Source of the DNA: Colwellia sp. D2M02
Lineage (GTDB): Bacteria; Pseudomonadota; Gammaproteobacteria; Enterobacterales; Alteromonadaceae
Reading direction: 5' to 3'
Length of the DNA stretch: 38,341 nt
Assembly (NCBI RefSeq): GCF_018860755.1
Contig: NZ_JAHKPW010000070.1
Coordinates: 53,559-91,899 of the forward strand
Part shown: one piece after another, positions 26,934 to 36,052 of the stretch
How positions within the stretch are numbered: position 1 is the first letter of the stretch
Layout of the letters: each line of letters opens with the position of its first letter
Position numbers and translations under genes: made by a program
Notes under the pieces: generated by a model
The model's input: only the letters and a program-made list of their open reading frames with translations
What the model was told of the DNA's origin: nothing
Database searches by the model: none

Positions 26934-29092
26934 TGACTAAACCTCTTCATTACGCCTTAGTTGGTTTTGCTAACTCAGGTAAAAGCACGCTATTTAATTT
27001 ATTAACTTCAGCTCAATCGGGACAAAGCCAGAAGATCGCCAAACAAAATGTTGGCAACTGGTCTGGCGTTACTGTTTCGGCTAAAAAAACGGCGTTGGAT
27101 ATCGCCGGAACCGCTGCACTTCTTTCTGATTTACCGGGGTTAAGTTCACTTAATCAGCATGCTGAGCAAGGTGAAGATTTAACCATTTCGCAAGATTTTT
27201 TACAGCAAAACGCTATAGACTTTTTAGTCAATGTGGTTGATGTTAACCAATTAACTCGTCAGCTTTATTTAACCACGCAGTTACTTGAGCTTAACGTACC
27301 AATGATTGTGGTGTTGAATAAAACCGATAAACAAGCATTGAGTATTGATATAGCAACGCTGTCTGATGAGTTAGGTTGTCCTGTTATTACCACAAGTGCG
27401 CAAGATAAAAAGAGTTTAAAGCAAATTCAACAAGCACTTAATGACTTATCTGAGAGTAAAAAACTCACCAGCAGCATAGAAAGCAGTAATGAAGTAAAAA
27501 GTCACCAGCCCGAGAAGGGGAAACCAGAAAGCCTAGGTGCTATTCAAGCAAGACATGATTACATTACTGATGTCTTAAGTCGCTCTAGTATTTGTATCGA
27601 TAATAGTGTCTCGTTGTCAGATAAATTAGATAATATTGTGTTGCACCCACTTGCAGGCATTCCAATATTTTTAGGCATTATGTATTTACTGTTCATGTTT
27701 GCTATTAATGTTGGTAGTGCTTTTATTGACTTTTTTGATATTTTAAGCGGCACATTATTTGTTGCTTACCCGTTACATTTTCTTGCTCCTTTAGAGCTAC
27801 CACAGTGGCTACTTACCATTGTTGAAGGTATTGGCAGTGGTATGCAAACTGTTGCTACGTTTATACCGGTTATTGCTTGTTTATTTATTGGCTTGTCATT
27901 ACTCGAAAGCTCTGGGTATTTAGCGCGCGCTGCTTTTGTTGTTGATAGTGTTATGCAAAAAATAGGGCTACCGGGAAAAGCATTTGTCCCACTGATTGTT
28001 GGCTTTGGTTGTACTGTTCCGGCGGTTATGTCAGCGCGAGTGCTCGATAGTGAGCGAGAGCGAATTACTACCGTGATGATGGCACCATTTATGTCCTGTG
28101 GGGCTCGTTTGCCTGTATATGCATTGTTTGCCGCGGCATTTTTTCCCGATAACGGGCAAAATTTAGTTTTTCTTTTATATCTTATTGGAATAGCCGTTGC
28201 TATTTTTACCGGGTTTTTATTGAAGAAAACCGTGTTGTCGGGAAACAGTTCTTTAAATGTAATGGAGCTCCCGAACTACGCCTTTCCTTCTTTGATGAGT
28301 TTAATGTTACGCGTATGGCAAAGAACATATGGTTTTGTCACTGGTGCAGGTAAAACCATTGTTATTGTAGTGTGCTTATTGAATTTTTTAAACTCTGTTG
28401 GTACCGACGGGGAATTTGGTCATCAAGATAGTGAGTCTTCTATTCTAAGTGCGGGAGCTAAATTGGTGATGCCAGTACTCGCTCCTATGGGAGTCGAAGA
28501 AGATAACTGGCAAGCTGGCGTTGGGATTATTACGGGCATATTTGCCAAAGAAGTTTTAGTCGCAACCTTTAATAGTTTGTATTCATCTGCCCATGATGCA
28601 GACGATGGCGCACCTTCGTTAACACAAAGCTGGCACGATGCCACCGCAAGCATTAAAGAAAACTTATTAGGTATTGCACCAGATGATCCTCTCGGTATTC
28701 AAGTTGGGGATTTGAGTGATTTAACGATTGTGGCTCAAGAGCAAGAGGTTGAGTTAACTACTTATGAACGCATGCAAATAGCTTTTGTTAGCCAGCTGGG
28801 CGCTTTTAGTTATTTATTGTTTATTTTACTTTATACGCCGTGTGTTGCAGCGATGGGCGCTATAAAAAATGAAGTGGGTACACGTTGGGCAACATTTGCA
28901 GGGCTCTGGAGCTTGATCTTAGCTTACTTAATGGCAACACTATGCTACCAGATAGGTAATTTTACAGAGGCACCATTAATAGCAAGTATTACTATTTTTA
29001 TTGCCTTAGCGGTATTTTACGGTATTTATTTATGGCTTAAACATCAAGGTAGTAAAGTACTGACAATAGCGGTTAGGGTTAGTTATTCTTAA
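26933..29092 (+). CDS. feoB: Ferrous iron transporter FeoB
   Basis: The 719-aa inner-membrane Fe(II) transporter has an N-terminal G-protein domain and a C-terminal membrane domain. G1 is GFANSGKST (about residues 11-19), G3 is DLPG, G4 is NKTD, and G5 is TSAQ. A variable linker with charged residues follows (about 180-200). The two gate motifs of the family are present, with cysteines in FGCTVPAVMSARVLDSERER and MSCGARLPVYALF, and a later FAKEVLVATFNSLY. The protein is slightly shorter than the E. coli one (773 aa), mainly in the linker and C-terminus. It overlaps feoA by one base. FeoC is absent, as in many marine gammaproteobacteria. No terminator was seen; an interspersed repeat directly abuts its stop codon. 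Confidence 0.97.
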   Translation: MTKPLHYALVGFANSGKSTLFNLLTSAQSGQSQKIAKQNVGNWSGVTVSAKKTALDIAGTAALLSDLPGLSSLNQHAEQGEDLTISQDFLQQNAIDFLVNVVDVNQLTRQLYLTTQLLELNVPMIVVLNKTDKQALSIDIATLSDELGCPVITTSAQDKKSLKQIQQALNDLSESKKLTSSIESSNEVKSHQPEKGKPESLGAIQARHDYITDVLSRSSICIDNSVSLSDKLDNIVLHPLAGIPIFLGIMYLLFMFAINVGSAFIDFFDILSGTLFVAYPLHFLAPLELPQWLLTIVEGIGSGMQTVATFIPVIACLFIGLSLLESSGYLARAAFVVDSVMQKIGLPGKAFVPLIVGFGCTVPAVMSARVLDSERERITTVMMAPFMSCGARLPVYALFAAAFFPDNGQNLVFLLYLIGIAVAIFTGFLLKKTVLSGNSSLNVMELPNYAFPSLMSLMLRVWQRTYGFVTGAGKTIVIVVCLLNFLNSVGTDGEFGHQDSESSILSAGAKLVMPVLAPMGVEEDNWQAGVGIITGIFAKEVLVATFNSLYSSAHDADDGAPSLTQSWHDATASIKENLLGIAPDDPLGIQVGDLSDLTIVAQEQEVELTTYERMQIAFVSQLGAFSYLLFILLYTPCVAAMGAIKNEVGTRWATFAGLWSLILAYLMATLCYQIGNFTEAPLIASITIFIALAVFYGIYLWLKHQGSKVLTIAVRVSYS

Positions 29093-29106
29093 CCGAGCTC
29101 AGGTTA
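29091..29106 (+). repeat. Interspersed near-palindromic element, copy 3
   Basis: AACCGAGCTCAGGTTA begins at the feoB stop codon. With one inserted T it would be a perfect palindrome (AACCTGAGCTCAGGTT). It carries the core shared by five places in the window. Confidence 0.7.
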
Positions 29107-29243
29107 ATTGAGTTTTAAAGATAACTATCATAGAAGTATCGGTGAATTTATAAACGAGATAACTGCTTGCCAAATATACAATAAAATATTACTTTTAAGC
29201 TGCTGTATTTACTAAAAATGCAGTGGCTACTAAAGGATAATAT

Positions 29244-30854
29244 ATGTTTAACCATCGTAATGACTCAAGATCTCAAACAACTTCTTTTAAAGGCACAGCC
29301 TTATTTACTTTTGTTCTATGCTTTTTATTAAGTGCATGCGGTGGCTCTTCCACTAGCCCTGAAACCAAAAAAAAAGAGGAAGCCGTTGCTGAAGTGGTTG
29401 TGCAACCTCAATCTACATGGTTGGTCTCTGAACAAGAATATAAGCTTGTTGATATTAATACGCCTAAGCTCCTTTCTGTACAAAGTTACTGGCCAAGTAA
29501 TAGGGACATTCCAGCTGATTTTTTTAAGGTATTAACTGTACTTATCCCCCAAATAGATATGTTGTTTTCGCAACAATATTTTGCTTTTTCTGACCTTAAT
29601 AATACCCAAGAACCTCAATTTAAATCTATCATTTTTAAACCATTAGGCCCTGATAACTCACTGGGCTTAGTTGAAGGAGAAATTGATTATCAATTAGGAA
29701 GTGACGGTTTATTACACCTATCATTTTTAGAAAGCTCTCCCTTTCAAACATCGGATTTATTACAACCTATAGTGTCGTTAATTTATCAAAGTGAACGTGC
29801 TAAATATCGTCAAGAAAGCCAAGAGGGTCAACGCAGCTTTGAATACTTAGTTAGTCATGGCTTAACCTTGCACTTTATTCAGCAAGTACTTTCAGATGAA
29901 GCAAACCTCCCTCTAACTCAGTTTGCTAACGAAAAAGTGAAACAACAAGTACTAGTACAAGTAAAAGCAAGTTTAGATAATAATATTACTTTAACTCATG
30001 ATTTTTTAGCTGAGCATGAAAATGCTATTGGTTATTACTTAGTTGAGCAGCATTTGCGTAATTATATTGGTAGCACAGCAGCAAATAGCTTTAGCGTGCC
30101 AAACGAGTTATTTATACCTTGGTTGAATAATGACAGTCCTAATAATCAAAAAACGACAACCTTTGTACGTACGGGTGACGTTGAAGAGCAAATTGCAGTA
30201 ACCGAGTTATCTCGTCAAGGGAATCAGTTTATTGGTAGCTACTTTTTAGAAGGTTATAATCATGAGAAACTGATTGCATTAACGTTTGATGATGGCCCCT
30301 CAGAATACACTCAAAAAATACTTGATGTACTTAATGAAGCTAAGATACCGGCAAGTTTTTTTTGGCAAGGAAAGAACTTATCACCATATCAATCGCTTAT
30401 TAAACAGACGATTAAAGACGGTCATACGGTTGCCAACCATAGCTGGAACCATACGAATGGTACTACGCTTTCAGTTGATGCTTTATGGCAACAACAAGTG
30501 ATGAAAACGAATAATGAATTTCAACGCTTATTTAATATTACGCCAAGGTTTTATCGCCCGCCTTATGGTGAAATAACTGATGAGCAGGTACAGAGTTTGA
30601 CAGAACATGGTATGAAAGTACTGTTATGGTCAGTTGACTCAAGAGATTGGAACTCGTCGATTAATACCGTTGAATACATTGAAAGTGAAATAATTAATAA
30701 TCAACACGAAGAAGTGATTACCTTAATGCACGATGCCGGCGGTAATAGACAAAATACGGTGGACTCTTTGCCCGCTATTATCAAGCATTATCAATCACAA
30801 GGTTATCGTTTTGTTAACTTGGAAACGCTCTTAGGGATTAGCGATAAACACTAA
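29244..30854 (+). CDS. Lipoprotein polysaccharide deacetylase (NodB domain, CE4)
   Basis: The 536-aa protein has a lipoprotein signal with lipobox LSAC (Cys32). A low-complexity linker rich in Lys and Glu follows. A region of about 290 residues (50-335) was not recognised; it resembles the N-terminal accessory parts of PdaC-type deacetylases in position only. The catalytic NodB domain spans about 345-530 with all five motifs: TFDDGP, HSWNHT, RPPYG, the DSRDW segment and LMHDAG. It removes acetyl groups from peptidoglycan or other N-acetylated polysaccharides using a metal ion. The substrate is not clear. The gene has a good ribosome binding site (AAGGAT) and is transcribed alone. Confidence 0.88.
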   Translation: MFNHRNDSRSQTTSFKGTALFTFVLCFLLSACGGSSTSPETKKKEEAVAEVVVQPQSTWLVSEQEYKLVDINTPKLLSVQSYWPSNRDIPADFFKVLTVLIPQIDMLFSQQYFAFSDLNNTQEPQFKSIIFKPLGPDNSLGLVEGEIDYQLGSDGLLHLSFLESSPFQTSDLLQPIVSLIYQSERAKYRQESQEGQRSFEYLVSHGLTLHFIQQVLSDEANLPLTQFANEKVKQQVLVQVKASLDNNITLTHDFLAEHENAIGYYLVEQHLRNYIGSTAANSFSVPNELFIPWLNNDSPNNQKTTTFVRTGDVEEQIAVTELSRQGNQFIGSYFLEGYNHEKLIALTFDDGPSEYTQKILDVLNEAKIPASFFWQGKNLSPYQSLIKQTIKDGHTVANHSWNHTNGTTLSVDALWQQQVMKTNNEFQRLFNITPRFYRPPYGEITDEQVQSLTEHGMKVLLWSVDSRDWNSSINTVEYIESEIINNQHEEVITLMHDAGGNRQNTVDSLPAIIKHYQSQGYRFVNLETLLGISDKH

Positions 30855-30897
30855 TATTTCAGCTAACCGAACGTAAGGGAGAATTAAGTGAAAAGCA

Positions 30898-30926
30898 GTA
30901 ACCTGAACTCAAGTTGCTCAGGTTAC
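30898..30926. repeat. Interspersed element copy 4, as a hairpin
   Basis: GTAACCTGA (30898-30906) and TCAGGTTAC (30918-30926) form a perfect 9-bp stem with an 11-nt loop. The left half reads TAACCTGAACTC, the complement of the core in copies 1 and 2. GTAACCTGA occurs again at 30947-30955. It lies between the convergent deacetylase and NahK-like genes and may end transcription weakly; no long T tract follows. Confidence 0.65.
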
Positions 30927-30955
30927 TTTGTTGGATTGTAGCTTAGGTAACCTGA

Positions 30956-32035
30956 TTATTCAGCGTATTTGAGCAACTCAGGCTCAGCTTCACAAACCAA
31001 TTTAAATAACTGAAACTGGCTTTTAACACGGTCTAAGTTATGGTTTTCACGATCAACATGGAAGTAGTGATCGCCTTCTAAATGGTCGGTTAAAAAGCGT
31101 ACGCCAATGATGAATGGTAGTAGCTTCGCGCCAACGATAAGACTTTGCCTTTCAAGTGGTGTTAAGGTGTCACCAAAAGCTTCTTTATAGTTGGTAATTA
31201 ACGCTTCAAAAATGTCATATTTAAACACCATTTCTTCCGTGCTTGTATCATCTTCAGCCAAGTTACTGCAACAAGTTCTAACCATATCGCCAAAATCGTG
31301 CATAAGTAACCCAGGCATACAAGTATCTAAGTCAATAACAGCACAAGGCACATCGCCTTTGGCGAAGAGTAAGTTATTAATTTTAGTATCGTTGTGTGTT
31401 ACATGCAGTGGTAATTTTTGACTAATTTCTACCACGCTATTAATAAAATCTTGTTGTGAAAGACAAAAATCAACAATATCTTGGCATTGTGCCAATCTAT
31501 TATGAGTGTTGTTAGCAATTGCTGTACTTAATTGACTCATTCTAAAGCTAATGTCATGAAAATCTTTAATAATTACAGATAACTCTTCAGCTGAAAAGTC
31601 ACTTAGTGCACAACTAAATTGCGCGAATGATCGCGCAACTAAAGCGGCTTGCTCAGGAGATGACACTTCCTCTAACGTATAAGAGTCACTAATAAACTCC
31701 ATTAAGCGCCAATAGTTACTGCCAATTTTAATGGTGGTGTCGCCGTTTTTAGTTAAAAGCTGTTGCGGTACGGCTAATGGGTATTCACCTTGGTTATTTT
31801 TTTCAGCTAAATGCGTATTAATTTTTTGAGCATTTTCACTTAACTCAACGGTTTTAGTAAAAATATCGTGGTTGATTTGTTGTAAAACAAACTCAAATTC
31901 AGACGTAGTAAGCTTGTAAGTACTATTAATATGGCCATTACCTAGTGAGGTAACTTCGACGTCAGAGAAGTCAAAATCGTAGTTGTTTAATACCGTATCA
32001 ATATCCGTGTGTAGTGATGACTTGTTAATATCCAT
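30956..32035 (-). CDS. N-acetylhexosamine 1-kinase-like phosphotransferase (NahK-like)
   Basis: The 359-aa protein has the aminoglycoside phosphotransferase-like kinase fold. It resembles N-acetylhexosamine 1-kinase of Bifidobacterium longum (also 359 aa) along its whole length: GNGHINSTY near 32, VTHNDTKINN (catalytic Asp216), AVIDLDTCMPG (metal-binding Asp235 and Asp237), and RFLTDHLEGDHYF near the end. NahK phosphorylates GalNAc and GlcNAc at the anomeric position. Its neighbours are a nucleotidyltransferase and a GH109-type glycosidase on the same strand, which fits a GalNAc salvage role. A terminator separates it from the nucleotidyltransferase gene, so it probably has its own promoter in the 175-bp gap. 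Specificity is inferred from similarity by eye. Confidence 0.82.
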   Translation of the reverse strand: MDINKSSLHTDIDTVLNNYDFDFSDVEVTSLGNGHINSTYKLTTSEFEFVLQQINHDIFTKTVELSENAQKINTHLAEKNNQGEYPLAVPQQLLTKNGDTTIKIGSNYWRLMEFISDSYTLEEVSSPEQAALVARSFAQFSCALSDFSAEELSVIIKDFHDISFRMSQLSTAIANNTHNRLAQCQDIVDFCLSQQDFINSVVEISQKLPLHVTHNDTKINNLLFAKGDVPCAVIDLDTCMPGLLMHDFGDMVRTCCSNLAEDDTSTEEMVFKYDIFEALITNYKEAFGDTLTPLERQSLIVGAKLLPFIIGVRFLTDHLEGDHYFHVDRENHNLDRVKSQFQLFKLVCEAEPELLKYAE

Positions 32036-32162
32036 AATTCTCTTCGTTATACTTATTTTTTTATAAAATAATCACAATTGTTCATTGGTCTTAAATTGCC
32101 GTAAGTGGGGGGGAATTAGCGCATAATGGCTTTATAACGAATGAAATTGCTTGTGAACAAGC

Positions 32163-32196
32163 AAAAACGCGTTAATTTTACGACAAAATTAGCGCG
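32163..32196 (-). terminator. Terminator downstream of the nucleotidyltransferase gene
   Basis: Read on the minus strand, a 12-bp stem with one mismatch (CGCGCTAATTTT with AAAATTAACGCG) and a 5-nt loop is followed by TTTTT. It sits 15 bp past the nucleotidyltransferase stop. Confidence 0.7.
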
Positions 32197-32210
32197 ATAC
32201 TATACGTGTT

Positions 32211-33098
32211 TTATTTGAAAATAGCAGTAACTTTTTTGTCGACTAAAGCAGCATCTTGCGGGTAGGTTAGTCCAAACCATTGTTCTGTCGAACAAAGTAC
32301 ATGAACATTTTTTTGCTGTTGCTTAATTTGTTTCATCACAACGGTTGGTAGGTAACATTCTTGCTTTAAATATTTTTGTGATAAGGCGCTCTTTGTTTGT
32401 GAGTGCTCGCTCAGCATAATACGTATTTCATTTTCTAGTAACGCAAAAATATCACCGTTAAATAACCAGCAGTTCATTGATATTAAGCTGTTGTCTTTTA
32501 ATACCGTATGCTCATTATTATTGATTCTTCCTACAAGGGTATTATTTATTAGTTGAATATCTTCACATTCTTCAATGCCCTGTAAGGTGCTATGTGGTGA
32601 TACTTGGCATAACCCTCTATTAACACCACCAAATGCCGATAAAGTACTCTTAAGTTGATATGCAACCATAGCATGATCGTTAGGCTGAGACTTTGCTTGT
32701 GCGAATAGCAGGTTAAAGGCTTGCGCGCCGTAATAGTCATCGGCATTGATCACCGCAAAAGTCGTTTTAATTAACTTATGGCAACACCATAGCGCATGTG
32801 CGGTACCAAGTGGCTTGGTTCGCTCTGTATTAACTTGGCAACCTTGGGGCAACGTAGATAAAGATTGATGAACTGTATGTGCTTTAATCGTGTTAGGTAA
32901 TCGGGGAATTACTTGACTAGTTAGGGTTTGTTCTAGCTCTGGACGTATGATAAATACTACATCAGTAAAGCCTGCCTGTGCTGCATGAATAATATTATAT
33001 TCCATTAAGGTGAGCTTGCGCTCACCAAATTCGGCCAGTTGTTTGTTACCGCCAAAGCGACTGCCTAAACCAGCCGCTAAAATAACTAAAGTGCTCAT
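32211..33098 (-). CDS. Sugar nucleotidyltransferase (NTP_transferase family)
   Basis: The 295-aa protein has the signature of sugar-1-phosphate nucleotidyltransferases: LAAGLGSRFGGNKQL at the N-terminus (nucleotide binding), GTAHALW near 100, and NADDYYG near 125 (metal-binding Asp). It joins an NTP to a sugar-1-phosphate to give a nucleotide sugar. With the NahK-like kinase downstream and the GH109-type enzyme upstream, the substrate is likely GalNAc-1-phosphate or GlcNAc-1-phosphate with UTP, which is inference. The gene starts 7 bp after the GH109 gene, so these two are co-transcribed, and it is followed by a terminator. Confidence 0.82.
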   Translation of the reverse strand: MSTLVILAAGLGSRFGGNKQLAEFGERKLTLMEYNIIHAAQAGFTDVVFIIRPELEQTLTSQVIPRLPNTIKAHTVHQSLSTLPQGCQVNTERTKPLGTAHALWCCHKLIKTTFAVINADDYYGAQAFNLLFAQAKSQPNDHAMVAYQLKSTLSAFGGVNRGLCQVSPHSTLQGIEECEDIQLINNTLVGRINNNEHTVLKDNSLISMNCWLFNGDIFALLENEIRIMLSEHSQTKSALSQKYLKQECYLPTVVMKQIKQQQKNVHVLCSTEQWFGLTYPQDAALVDKKVTAIFK

Positions 33099-33105
33099 AA
33101 GAACC

Positions 33106-34578
33106 TTAACTTACAATAGCCAATGGCTTCGCGCTTTGCCAAACACCGCGAGTAAAATCAGGAATATCTTTTGAATTACTTCTATCGGCAACAGAATCAG
33201 CGCTTAATGGGGTGATAACTGACCATGCGGCAGCATCATAAACATCTTGATCAAGAGGCTGACCATTACGTAAGCAGTACACCATGCGCCATAACATCAA
33301 GAAATCCATACCACCATGGCCGCCATTACGCTCTGCTTCTGCGCCCATTCGTGCCCATAATGGATGATCATAACTGTTTTGCCATTTTGCCATGTCATGA
33401 TCCCAGCGGTGAAAATTAGTTGGACTTGGCTTACGTCCTTGCTGACCATTTTTTTGCCATTGGCTTACTGCCAGTTCATAGTCTTTTTGGTATTGTGCTT
33501 TAATTGCAGCAGGTGCATTTTCTAAGGCAATACGGTTAGGAAAACCTGCAAATGTGCCATTGGTACCTTGAATATAATTATGACGAGAATAAGGGCGAGG
33601 GCTAGTGGTATCATGCTGAACCATAATAGTTCTACCTTTTATCGTTTTAATAACACTAGTATTCATATCACCAGCAATATAATTGAGCTGATTACGTTGG
33701 TGATCACCACTGAATTCTTTTGCGGCATAGGCTTGTCGTCCTAATGCTGGCGAGCTGGTTGAGGTTACATAATCAAAACGATCGCCACGGTTAATATTCA
33801 TATACTGAGCAACCGGGCCTAAACCGTGGGTAGGATATAAATTACCATTAGTTTTTGCATGCCATGCGGTGCGCCATGAGCCCGTTTTTTCTGTGATTTC
33901 TTTCATTTGCCAGCGAAGCTCATGAATATAGGCGGCTTCGCCATGTAATAAGTCGCCAAATAACCCCTGACGTACCATATTTAAGACCATGAGTTCATCT
34001 CGCCCATAACAGACGTTTTCCATCATCATACAGTTTTTCTGGGTGCGTTCAGCGGTATCCACTAGCTGCCAACATTCTTCAACGGTGGTTGCAGCCGGTA
34101 CCTCGACAAATGCATGCTTGCCGCTTTCCATCGTATCGACACACATTGGTGTATGCCAGCGCCATGGCGTTGAAATAATAACAATATCAATATCGTCACG
34201 ATCAAGCATTTTTTTATAAGCTAATGCTGAGCCAGTATAACGAGATGGTTTACTGAACCCGTTTTTTACAACAGTAGCAATAGAGTTATCTAAAACCTTT
34301 TCATTAGTATCACAAATTGCTTTGATTTCGACACCGTCAATATGGCAATAATGTTGAACATGACCTGAGCCCCGTTCACCAACACCAATAAAGCCAATGC
34401 GTACGACATCCATTTTAGGTACTGTTAAGCCCATCACCGACTTGCCTTGTGCTAGCGGATTAGTTAACGATGTTGATTTAGTGCTTTGTGAAGTACAGCC
34501 TGTCGTTGCGCTGGCGGCAACACCAGCTGCGGTTATTGCTGCAACAGACTTTAAAAAATGGCGACGGTCTTGAGTCAT
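33106..34578 (-). CDS. Tat-exported GH109-type oxidoreductase-fold glycosidase (alpha-N-acetylgalactosaminidase family)
   Basis: The 490-aa protein starts with a twin-arginine signal (RRHFLK, then a hydrophobic Ala-rich stretch ending TTGC near 28, which could also be a lipobox). The rest is a Gfo/Idh/MocA protein with a Rossmann N-domain ([14 protein letters not shown]). It shows features of glycosidase family 109, whose members hydrolyse alpha-GalNAc links with a bound NAD cofactor: [13 protein letters not shown] near 160, MMENVCYG, and [21 protein letters not shown] (positions near 245-270). The tat signal fits, since the cofactor must be loaded in the cytoplasm. It is the first gene of a set with the nucleotidyltransferase and NahK-like kinase. 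A non-glycosidase activity within the family cannot be ruled out. Confidence 0.85.
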   Translation of the reverse strand: MTQDRRHFLKSVAAITAAGVAASATTGCTSQSTKSTSLTNPLAQGKSVMGLTVPKMDVVRIGFIGVGERGSGHVQHYCHIDGVEIKAICDTNEKVLDNSIATVVKNGFSKPSRYTGSALAYKKMLDRDDIDIVIISTPWRWHTPMCVDTMESGKHAFVEVPAATTVEECWQLVDTAERTQKNCMMMENVCYGRDELMVLNMVRQGLFGDLLHGEAAYIHELRWQMKEITEKTGSWRTAWHAKTNGNLYPTHGLGPVAQYMNINRGDRFDYVTSTSSPALGRQAYAAKEFSGDHQRNQLNYIAGDMNTSVIKTIKGRTIMVQHDTTSPRPYSRHNYIQGTNGTFAGFPNRIALENAPAAIKAQYQKDYELAVSQWQKNGQQGRKPSPTNFHRWDHDMAKWQNSYDHPLWARMGAEAERNGGHGGMDFLMLWRMVYCLRNGQPLDQDVYDAAAWSVITPLSADSVADRSNSKDIPDFTRGVWQSAKPLAIVS

Positions 34579-34742
34579 AACGCTATTCCATAATAGAGAA
34601 AATAAGAGGTTGATATCTTATATACGATGTCTCAATAATGATGGCAAGTTTGAGGCTGTTATTTACTTAAGCCACAGCGGCATGAATTGTAAACATAACG
34701 TTAAGCTATTGCTGGTAATCTTTACTCATAACAAGAGGTTTA

Positions 34743-36050
34743 TTAAGTTATTGGTAGCGTTAAAGAAAAGCAGGCACCAGATAAATTATTTTGGTTGCTG
34801 GCTGTTATGCTACCTTGGTGCCAGTCCATCACTTTGGTACATATTGCTAAGCCTAAACCAAAGTGACCTTGTTCACGTGAACGATCGGCATCAAGTTTAA
34901 CAAAAGGCGTGAAAATAATATGAAGCTTACCGGCTTCAATGCCTTTACCATCATCTTCAACGGTAATAATTAGCTGTTTGTTAATGCTGTTAATAGTAAT
35001 TAATACTTCTGTTTTAGCGTAGCCTATCGCATTACTAATTAAGTTAACTAGTGCGCGATGAAACCAGTGGTAGTCAACAGAATGGTTAACTCTTTCTACG
35101 ATTGGTGTGAACATCAAGGTTACATTTTTTTGCTGTGCTAGCACTTGGCAATCATTTTTAGCTGAGTTGATTAACATAACCATATCTGTTGTTTGCTTTT
35201 TCAAAGATAAGGCATGTCGCTCCATTGATGCATAATCTAAAAAAGCACTGGTCATATCTTCCATACGCGTTAATTCAGTGTCCATGCGTAGTAAATAGGT
35301 GTCTTTTTTCTCTATACTTTTACTATCGATTGCCGCTTCTATACCAAAGCGTAAACAGGCCATTGGCGTTCGTATATCGTGAGATAAGCTACGGGCGAGA
35401 ATTTTATTGTCAGCGACTAGCTTTTCTATTTGGGCTGCCATACGGTTGAAGCTTTTTTCTAGCATTTTTATATAAGAAAAACGGCTGGTGGCTACACGTG
35501 CTTCAAGCTGTCCAGCACCAATTTTAGCGGCCGCAGTATTTAATAAGTACAGCCGTCTGGTTAGCGGTAATAACCATAAAATTAATATGCCGCAAATACC
35601 AAGGTATAAGATCAGTGTTAACACAAAATTAAAAGAGCTATCTTGTTCTTGTTCGATAGGAAAATTGAGTTGCAGTAAAAACTCAGGGTGATGAGTCAGC
35701 GCTTTTAATAAATACTGATCATCATCATTGGCGAGTAGTACGCCGCCTTGTTGTGATAATTCAGCGATTGCTGTTTTTGGTAAGGCTATCGATTTACTGG
35801 GCGCTAAACTGACACGTATTTGGTATTTTTTTTCGAAGTGATCAAGATGGCTATTTAGCTCTGTTTTAGTTAACGCGTTAAGATCGCTACTTAAACCATC
35901 AATAATTTGTCGATAGAGTAATGTTGTTGGTTCATCGTGGTTAAGGTTAGTTTGTGACTCGGTTAATTCAACAATTTTATCTAGCCCCCAACCCATAAAA
36001 AATAACGAGCCTACTACGGTAAAAATAATACTTAAATAGAGCTGGCGCAT
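34743..36050 (-). CDS. Sensor histidine kinase, RstB/OmpR-class
   Basis: The 435-aa inner-membrane kinase has transmembrane segments near residues 5-22 and 142-162 and a periplasmic loop of about 120 residues. A HAMP domain (about 163-215), an H-box with His224 in RSLSHDIRTPMA, an N-box (NLISNAIGYA), and G boxes (DDGKGI, GHFGLGLAI) follow. It resembles the RstB kinases of gammaproteobacteria. It starts 2 bp after the response regulator gene and is the last of a four-gene operon with mipA-like and DUF3019 genes. The signal is unknown; an envelope stress or metal role is suggested only by the neighbours. Confidence 0.9.
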   Translation of the reverse strand: MRQLYLSIIFTVVGSLFFMGWGLDKIVELTESQTNLNHDEPTTLLYRQIIDGLSSDLNALTKTELNSHLDHFEKKYQIRVSLAPSKSIALPKTAIAELSQQGGVLLANDDDQYLLKALTHHPEFLLQLNFPIEQEQDSSFNFVLTLILYLGICGILILWLLPLTRRLYLLNTAAAKIGAGQLEARVATSRFSYIKMLEKSFNRMAAQIEKLVADNKILARSLSHDIRTPMACLRFGIEAAIDSKSIEKKDTYLLRMDTELTRMEDMTSAFLDYASMERHALSLKKQTTDMVMLINSAKNDCQVLAQQKNVTLMFTPIVERVNHSVDYHWFHRALVNLISNAIGYAKTEVLITINSINKQLIITVEDDGKGIEAGKLHIIFTPFVKLDADRSREQGHFGLGLAICTKVMDWHQGSITASNQNNLSGACFSLTLPIT

Positions 36051-36052
36051 AA

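Noticed and set aside
32107..32113. Run of seven G residues upstream of the NahK-like gene, as a possible phase-variation tract
   Set aside because: It is noncoding and short, and no frame or promoter spacing clearly depends on it. A similar G6 run near 20130 is also unexplained.
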